Origin: Devosia sp. Root413D1 | Lineage (GTDB): Bacteria > Pseudomonadota > Alphaproteobacteria > Rhizobiales > Devosiaceae | DNA length: 64,000 nt | NCBI RefSeq assembly: GCF_001425235.1 | Contig: NZ_LMEA01000008.1 | Span: 62,001 to 126,000, forward strand | Direction of reading: 5' to 3' | Part shown: in pieces, positions 58,685-64,000 of the stretch | Numbering within the stretch: the stretch's first letter is position 1 | How the letters are laid out: every line of letters begins with the position of its first letter | Program-made: the position numbers and the translations under genes | Notes under the pieces: model-generated | Database searches by the model: none | Told to the model about the DNA's origin: nothing | Seen by the model: only the letters and a program-made list of their open reading frames with translations

Positions 58685-60232
58685 ATGCCCACACCGCTGA
58701 CCAACGCCGCCGAGTTCACCGTCTCCGAGATCGCCCAGGCGGTGAAGCGCACGGTCGAAGACGAGTTCGGCCATGTCCGGGTGCGCGGCGAGATTTCCGG
58801 CTTCCGCGGCGTCCATTCTTCCGGGCACGCTTACTTCACGCTGAAGGACGAGAACGCCTCGATCGATGCGGTGGTGTGGAAGAGCTCGTGGCCGCGCCTG
58901 ACCTTCAAGCCCGAGGAAGGCATGGAGATCATCGCCACCGGGCGGCTCACCACCTTCCCGCGCTCGTCCAAGTATCAGATCGTCATCGAGCAGATCGAGC
59001 CGGCTGGCGCCGGCGCGCTGATGGCGCTGCTCGAGGATCGGCGCCGGAAGCTTGCCGCCGAGGGGCTATTCGCTTCCGAGCGTAAGCGCGAGTTGCCCTA
59101 CCTGCCGCGCGTCATCGGCGTCATCACCTCGCCCACCGGTGCAGTGATCCGCGATATCCTGCACCGCATCTCCGACCGCTTCCCCAGCCACGTCGTGGTC
59201 TGGCCGGTCCGGGTGCAGGGCGAAACCGCCGCCGCCGAAGTTACCGCCGCCATCAATGGCTTCAACGCTTTCGCGCCCAACGGGGCAATTCCGCGCCCCG
59301 ACGTGCTGATCGTCGCGCGTGGCGGCGGCTCCATCGAGGATCTCTGGGGCTTCAACGAAGAGATCGTCGTCCGCGCCGTGGCTGCTAGCCGCATTCCGAT
59401 CATCACCGCGGTCGGCCACGAGACCGACACGACACTGGTCGACTACGCTTCCGATCATCGCGCCCCCACGCCCACCGCCGCCGCCGAGGCCGCCGTCCCG
59501 GTGCGGGCCGACCTTATCGGCTATGTCGACGAAATCGGCGGCCGTCAGCGCCACGCCATGCGGCGCACCGCCTCGAACTATCGCGACCGCCTGCGCGCCG
59601 CCTCCGCCGGGCTGCCGCGTCCCCTCGATCTCGTCGCCTCGGCCCGCCAGCGCCTCGATCATGCCGCCTCCAACCTTGCGGCTGCCCTGCGCCATGCCGA
59701 GCAGAAGAAGCGCATCGAGTTCGGCCGCTCGGCCAACAAGCTGACGCCGAACCTGCTCTCCCGCCGTACCACCGAACTCACGACCCGTCTCGACAATCTC
59801 CGCCGTCGCGCCGATACCGCCGCCTCGCGCACCACCGAGCGGAAACGCGGCCTGTTCGTCGCTGCGGCGGGCCGCCTCTCACCCAAAGCGCTCAACAATG
59901 AGATCCGGCATCTGCGCAGCCGCCTCGATCCGCTCGCCGCCGCCCTCCATCCGGCTGTTGCCCGTTTCGTCGATCAGCGCCGCCGCAACCTCGACCTCGC
60001 GGCCCGGTTGCTCGAGGCAGCGGACTACCGCTCGATCCTGCAACGTGGCTTCTCGGTGGTTACCGATGCCGAGGGGCACATCGTCAAGCACACCGCCGAG
60101 GTGAAGCCGGGCGATGCCGTGCACATCCAGGTGTCCGACGGCACCATCGGCGCCACCGTCGGCAGCGGCCTGGTCGCCCGCAAGAAGGTGCGTCCGCCGC
60201 GCGACGAAGAGGGTCAGGAAAGCCTGTTCTGA
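58685..60232 (+). CDS. xseA: Exodeoxyribonuclease VII, large subunit
   Basis: 515 residues from ATG (GTG 24 bases before is possible; neither has a clear ribosome site). N-terminal OB fold (VRVRGEISGFRGVHSSGHAYFTL), the catalytic domain with RGGGSIEDLWGFNEEIV and GHETDTTLVDYASDHRAPTPTAAAE, and a long coiled-coil (about 270-420) typical of XseA. Single-strand exonuclease. The C-terminus has an unusual KKVRPPRDEEGQESLF ending, common in relatives. Followed by the DUF2093 gene. Confidence 0.95.
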   Translation: MPTPLTNAAEFTVSEIAQAVKRTVEDEFGHVRVRGEISGFRGVHSSGHAYFTLKDENASIDAVVWKSSWPRLTFKPEEGMEIIATGRLTTFPRSSKYQIVIEQIEPAGAGALMALLEDRRRKLAAEGLFASERKRELPYLPRVIGVITSPTGAVIRDILHRISDRFPSHVVVWPVRVQGETAAAEVTAAINGFNAFAPNGAIPRPDVLIVARGGGSIEDLWGFNEEIVVRAVAASRIPIITAVGHETDTTLVDYASDHRAPTPTAAAEAAVPVRADLIGYVDEIGGRQRHAMRRTASNYRDRLRAASAGLPRPLDLVASARQRLDHAASNLAAALRHAEQKKRIEFGRSANKLTPNLLSRRTTELTTRLDNLRRRADTAASRTTERKRGLFVAAAGRLSPKALNNEIRHLRSRLDPLAAALHPAVARFVDQRRRNLDLAARLLEAADYRSILQRGFSVVTDAEGHIVKHTAEVKPGDAVHIQVSDGTIGATVGSGLVARKKVRPPRDEEGQESLF

Positions 60233-60382
60233 GAACCGGAGCCTGTCCTGCGGATCATGCCTGTTCGAGAACCCATGGTCTGTTCTGAAAATCGCCACGA
60301 AACCCGTTCAGCTCTTGCCATTGCGCGGTTCGGGATCAGCCGGTTTCCAAGTCAGCTGATCTGACCTATATCTGGTGGTGCC

Positions 60383-60607
60383 ATGAACATTTTCGACAAG
60401 AGCTTCAGCCCCTCCGAGGCGCAGGTCCGTTACCTCGATGCCGACTATGTCGTGCTGCGGCCAGGCAGTTTTGTTCGCTGCGCCATCACCGGCGTGCCGA
60501 TCGCGCTCGACGAGCTGACCTATTGGAACGTCGACCGGCAGGAGCCGTACGCTAACGCCGACGCCGCGCACGAAGCCTATAAGCGCTACGGCCTCGGCAC
60601 CCGCTGA
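60383..60607 (+). CDS. DUF2093 family small protein
   Basis: 74 residues. The pattern MNIFDKSFSPSEAQVRYLDADYVVLRPG, then VRCAITGVPIALDELTYWNVDRQEPY and a final YKRYGLGTR matches the DUF2093 family, found downstream of xseA in many Hyphomicrobiales. Role unknown. Two Cys/Trp-bearing strands; no signal or membrane segment. 150 bases from xseA, without a visible terminator in between. Confidence 0.88.
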   Translation: MNIFDKSFSPSEAQVRYLDADYVVLRPGSFVRCAITGVPIALDELTYWNVDRQEPYANADAAHEAYKRYGLGTR

Positions 60608-60653
60608 ACGGCTTCAATAAGCTGCCGGTTCTCCGCTTCGAAAGCGCCGCGAC

Positions 60654-62189
60654 CTAGGGTCTGAAGCCGCTGGCGAGTCTCATCCGCAGCGGCACCGCCA
60701 CGCGTCCCGCCTTGCTCAGGCTGATATCTTCCTGCGGCGCCAGCGCCGCGAATTTTTCGCGCAAAGCCGCATCGTCGTCGATGTGCCCCGGCATTCCGAT
60801 CAGGATGGCATTCCACCCGGCATAGGCCTCGGGCGGGTTGAGATAGTCGAAATGTCGCGCGTCGCCGCACAGGCAGAGCACCGGAAGCTGCTTTCCGAAC
60901 AGCGCGTTGAGCTCACCGGCCCGCACCCAGTTGAACGTCCCGATGAAGGTTCGGTCGTCCGCCGGCAACCCACGTTTCAGCAGTTCCGGACGCACCGCCT
61001 CCCAGGACAGCAGTGCGTCCGTCGGGTCGCTCCCGCCGAACAGTTGCAGCGTCTGCGCATCGAAACTGCCCCATCGCGCCTGCATCGTGACCACTGTCGC
61101 CAGCGCCGCGAGCCCGAGCGCTGTGATCACCGCGACCGCGACAGCGATCCGCCGCGTGATCCGGCTTGCATGGGCAAGCGCTTCACCCAGCAACGGGATC
61201 GCGAACAGCCAACCCGGCATCTGCCAGTGGGGCAGCCCGCGGCCGGTCAGCGTCAGCCCGGTGAAGACGAGGATCGGCAGCAGCGCCAGGCAGACCAGCA
61301 GCCAGCGCCGTGCGTTGTTGGGGCCGCCGACCATGCCGCTCACCAGGAACCATCCCAGCGGCACGGCAATCCAAGGCAGCAGGTACACCGCCTGCGACAG
61401 CAGCGATTCGATGGGGCCGAACAGCCGCACGTCGCCTCCGCCGCCGACCCGGCCACGACCGGCGTGGAAGGCGAATGACGCCCAGTCGTGCTGGCCATTC
61501 CACACCAGCACCGGCACGAAGCAGGCGACGGCGATCCCCGCCGCCAGCCACGGACCCGGCGTCAGCAGCCAGCGCCGCCCCTCGCGCGTCGTAACGAGAA
61601 ACAGCAGGATGCCCAGCACCAGCAGCACGCCGTGGTATTTCGACAGCAGCGCCAGGCCCGCCAGCAGCCCGGCCAGCGCCCACAGCCCCAGCCGCCGACC
61701 TTCGCCAGGGGCGAGGACGATCTGCGCCACCACCAGTGCGGTTGCCAGCGCCGCAGCGATCAGCGGCCCGTCAGGGAAGATCAGCGCCCCATGCGCCAGC
61801 CCGAACACCGGCGCAAGGTTGAAGAGCACCATCGACCACAGCCCGGCAACCGGCCCGAACAGTCGGGCGCCCAGCGCGTAGATCAGCCACGATGACAGCG
61901 CACCCAATGCGATGAACGGCAGGCGCAGCAGCAGCAGATCTTCACTGCCCCAGAGCTTCGCCCAGCCTCCGACCAACCACAGATGCAGTGGCGGATGGTC
62001 GAAATAGCTCAGCGAAAACTGCCGTGCGATGCCAATGCTATAGGCCTCGTCCACCCCTACCGGGAGCACGGCGGCGAGCCCGATCCGGGCGATCGTCGCC
62101 AGCGCGACGACGGCCAGCGCCCAATGCGCCGCGGACGGCGCTTTGATTTCGCCGGCGGACTCGCTGTGGGGAAAGGCAGGCGATTGCAT
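60654..62189 (-). CDS. GT39-type membrane glycosyltransferase, second of three
   Basis: 511 residues from ATG (GAGGA upstream; the frame upstream to 62261 has no site). About 11 helices. The motif GVDEAYSIGIARQFSLSYFD followed by HPPLHLWLVGG is of the same type as in 44634-46109. A periplasmic part near the C-terminus (about 390-511) has one cysteine pair LCLCGDARHFD. Divergent from a third GT39 gene across a 259-base gap. Confidence 0.85.
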   Translation of the reverse strand: MQSPAFPHSESAGEIKAPSAAHWALAVVALATIARIGLAAVLPVGVDEAYSIGIARQFSLSYFDHPPLHLWLVGGWAKLWGSEDLLLLRLPFIALGALSSWLIYALGARLFGPVAGLWSMVLFNLAPVFGLAHGALIFPDGPLIAAALATALVVAQIVLAPGEGRRLGLWALAGLLAGLALLSKYHGVLLVLGILLFLVTTREGRRWLLTPGPWLAAGIAVACFVPVLVWNGQHDWASFAFHAGRGRVGGGGDVRLFGPIESLLSQAVYLLPWIAVPLGWFLVSGMVGGPNNARRWLLVCLALLPILVFTGLTLTGRGLPHWQMPGWLFAIPLLGEALAHASRITRRIAVAVAVITALGLAALATVVTMQARWGSFDAQTLQLFGGSDPTDALLSWEAVRPELLKRGLPADDRTFIGTFNWVRAGELNALFGKQLPVLCLCGDARHFDYLNPPEAYAGWNAILIGMPGHIDDDAALREKFAALAPQEDISLSKAGRVAVPLRMRLASGFRP

Positions 62190-62262
62190 GGACGGTTGGG
62201 TCCTCGACCTGCCGCTTACGTCTATCGCGGTGTGGCTAACGATTGTCTGCCCGCAAGTCAAA

Positions 62263-62276
62263 TTACCGTGCGGTAA
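62263..62276. promoter_or_regulatory. Palindrome TTACCG-TG-CGGTAA between divergent glycosyltransferase genes
   Basis: A 6-2-6 perfect inverted repeat in the gap between two divergent GT39 genes, 74 bases from the minus-strand gene and 172 from the plus-strand one. It may be an operator for one or both. Only the symmetry supports this. Confidence 0.4.
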
Positions 62277-62448
62277 GGAAAGCTAACGCGCGTCAAAGCC
62301 CTGGGGAAATACTGTCTATCGCGTAGTTCTGCACAACCCGCCGCCGCTGCCGCCTCTGGGTCACGCTGCCGCGCCCGCGCCGAAAACCATTCCGAACCGG
62401 GCTGATCCGTGGTTAGGGTGCGCCCCTTCGCGTTACTCCCCGAGTCCC

Positions 62449-63990
62449 ATGGCCGCCGAAACCAACATCCCATTCGAGACGCCCGTCCGGACGGGTTTGG
62501 TGGGCGCCGAGGTTTTCGCATTGGTGGTGGTGCTGGCGAGCCTTGTCGCCAAGGCCTATGTGGCGTTGAGCGTCGGTCTCGACGGCGACGAGGCGTACTA
62601 CGCCCTGTGGTCGGCCTATCTGTCGCCGGGTTACCTCGATCATCCACCCGCCGTCGCGCTGATGACGGCGCTCGGCCGGCTCATTGGGGGCGATACGCTG
62701 CTTGGCGTGCGCCTGCTGCCATTGCTGGCCGGCATCGCGGTGCTGGCGGCTCTCTATCGCACCGGTCGACTGCTCGTTCCCGGTCGCAGCGCCGCCGCGC
62801 TGGCCGTGGCCTGGTATTGCATCAGTCTGCAGGGCGCCGTGAACTTCGTCGCCACCCCGGATGCTCCATCGACGCTGTTCTGGACCTTGTCGCTGTGGGC
62901 CGCGGCCGAAGCCGTGGCGCGCTCCCGGCCGAACTGGTGGTTGGCCGTCGGCCTGCTTGCCGGGGCCGGCCTTGCCTCCAAATACACCAACGCCTGGTTC
63001 GGCATCGGGCTTGTGCTGTTCCTCATCGGCACGGCCGATGGCCGTCGCCAGTTCGGCCGCTGGCAGCTCTGGGCCGGCGGCCTGCTCGCGCTGCTCGTAT
63101 TTGCGCCGGTGCTGTGGTGGAATTATCAGCACGACTGGCGGTCCTTCCTGTTCCAGGGCGCGCGCGTCGTCTCGTTCGAGGAGGCATTCGGGCGGCTGGT
63201 GAGCGAGTTCGTCATCAGCCAGGCCGCGGCGATGGGACCGGTCCTGCTGCTTTGCGCTCTGCTTGCGATGGGTGGTTTCTTCCTCGGCTACGGCAGGCGC
63301 GCCGGCGCCAGGCTGGCGCTGCCGGTGCTGACGACGCTGCCGCTCCTCGCCTATTTCCTCGTTCACGCTTTGCACGCCCGCGTCGAGGTCAACTGGCTGC
63401 AGCCGGTCGCGCCAGTGCTGGCCCTGCTCGGCGCAGCCTTCGTCTGCCTGTTGCCGGCGCGTCCCTTCGGACGCTGGATCGTGGCGGTCGGCAGCGCGCT
63501 GCAGCTGGTTTTTGGTTTGGCGCTGATCGGCTTTGCTTACGTGCAGGCGGTCTACCATCCGCTGGATCTGGGCTATGCCGACCGCACCCGCATGCTGCGC
63601 GGCTGGGACAAGCTGGCCGCCGAGATACGCCAGCTGGCCGAGGAGACTGGGGCCCAGGTGATCTGGACCGAGGGCAATTACCGCCTCACCGGCGAATTGT
63701 TCTTTTATGGCCGCGCCGCAGGAGACAGTCGGCCGGTCCGCGACATCGCTCCTCACCCGCGTTACGACTTCCTGCCGCCCGAAGCCCGCTACCCCACATC
63801 GTCGCCCGCCTTGCTGGTGGAAAGCGTGAGGTCCCCGGCGGCGGCCGAAGCGCTGCCGCCGCGTGCGGAGTTCTCGAACACGCGCCTCGTCACCGTGCTG
63901 AAGCGCGATGAAGGGGCAGGGCGGGGCGAAGAGTATTACGCCGTGCTTGCCGTCTCCGGCGCCACCGGCGCGTTGCCCCGGGCCGACTGA
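62449..63990 (+). CDS. GT39-type membrane glycosyltransferase, third of three
   Basis: 513 residues, 11-12 helices. Motif LDGDEAYYALWSAYLSPGYL with DHPPAVALMTALGR; the first part (20-60) is again the GT39/ArnT-like acidic loop. Closest in plan to dolichyl/polyprenyl-phosphate-using glycosyltransferases of PF13231. It differs from the other two in DHPPAVAL instead of DHPPLH. C-terminal periplasmic domain with NYRLTGELFFYGR. Ends 10 bases before the window edge. Acceptor unknown. Confidence 0.85.
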   Translation: MAAETNIPFETPVRTGLVGAEVFALVVVLASLVAKAYVALSVGLDGDEAYYALWSAYLSPGYLDHPPAVALMTALGRLIGGDTLLGVRLLPLLAGIAVLAALYRTGRLLVPGRSAAALAVAWYCISLQGAVNFVATPDAPSTLFWTLSLWAAAEAVARSRPNWWLAVGLLAGAGLASKYTNAWFGIGLVLFLIGTADGRRQFGRWQLWAGGLLALLVFAPVLWWNYQHDWRSFLFQGARVVSFEEAFGRLVSEFVISQAAAMGPVLLLCALLAMGGFFLGYGRRAGARLALPVLTTLPLLAYFLVHALHARVEVNWLQPVAPVLALLGAAFVCLLPARPFGRWIVAVGSALQLVFGLALIGFAYVQAVYHPLDLGYADRTRMLRGWDKLAAEIRQLAEETGAQVIWTEGNYRLTGELFFYGRAAGDSRPVRDIAPHPRYDFLPPEARYPTSSPALLVESVRSPAAAEALPPRAEFSNTRLVTVLKRDEGAGRGEEYYAVLAVSGATGALPRAD

Positions 63991-64000
63991 GCCGGCTCCA

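Noticed and set aside
59066..59695. 209-codon minus-strand frame inside xseA
   Set aside because: Shadow of xseA with Gly/Asp/Arg-rich noise.

Overview
The window is GC-rich, gene-dense bacterial chromosome. Its content points to an alphaproteobacterium of the order Hyphomicrobiales (Rhizobiales), with a Devosia-like flavour as my best but unproven guess. The signs are the hisS-hisZ-hisG cluster, an xseA-DUF2093 pair, RirA-type iron boxes (TGA-N9-TCA), a tRNA-His with G1:U72 and A73, short DUF1127-like proteins, and several families of dispersed palindromic repeats between genes. No phage, insertion sequence, rRNA operon or CRISPR array is visible. All intergenic gaps are under 300 bases.

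Layout. 1-9.9 kb: etfBA, an aromatic aminotransferase, a transaldolase/F6P aldolase, an Mrp-type ATPase with a GNAT gene, a GH1 beta-glucosidase behind a LacI-type operator, a secreted LprI-like protein, a GT25 glycosyltransferase and a TauE/SafE exporter. 9.9-13.2 kb: hisG, hisZ and hisS on the minus strand. 13.3-14.8 kb: the most unusual region, a plus-strand array of six very small ORFs. Five of them share one 5' design: a Shine-Dalgarno sequence, directly followed by a GC hairpin, then 8 (once 9) bases, then ATG. Two of these encode DUF1127-like proteins and three form a paralogous family that I do not recognise. 15-24 kb: tag, a single-domain receiver, an AHSA1-type protein behind a three-half-site operator, an L,D-transpeptidase, a TadG-like vWA protein with an inserted repeat module, tRNA-His, and a large PAS protein built like a histidine kinase but without its phospho-acceptor histidine. 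24-32 kb: a frameshifted ModA-like gene, two tandem Fe(III)-binding proteins each with its own RirA box, their permease, and a Dpp-like transporter with a fused double ATPase and no binding protein.

32-41 kb is an accessory patch around groESL (CIRCE-controlled): alpha-glucosidase, small secreted proteins, an XRE/DUF2975 pair, a HicAB and a RelBE/ParE-type toxin-antitoxin module (each with a palindromic candidate operator), and a GT2-GtrA gene. 41-64 kb is mostly core: degenerate-EAL protein, HAD hydrolase, ribF, ileS, lspA next to a lipoprotein, a pseudouridine synthase with a very long repetitive tail, rsmD, mutL (TTG start), tadA, patatin, purD, xseA, and three GT39-type membrane glycosyltransferases.

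How the genes work together: EtfAB feeds the quinone pool; HisZ and HisG form the first histidine-synthesis enzyme while HisS charges the tRNA-His found 8 kb away; LspA would mature the lipoprotein encoded next to it; the iron proteins form one RirA-type regulon. Where I give starts that differ from the longest open frame, I used ribosome-binding sites, signal peptides and family N-termini. All family names come from reading the protein sequence by eye; no search was run.
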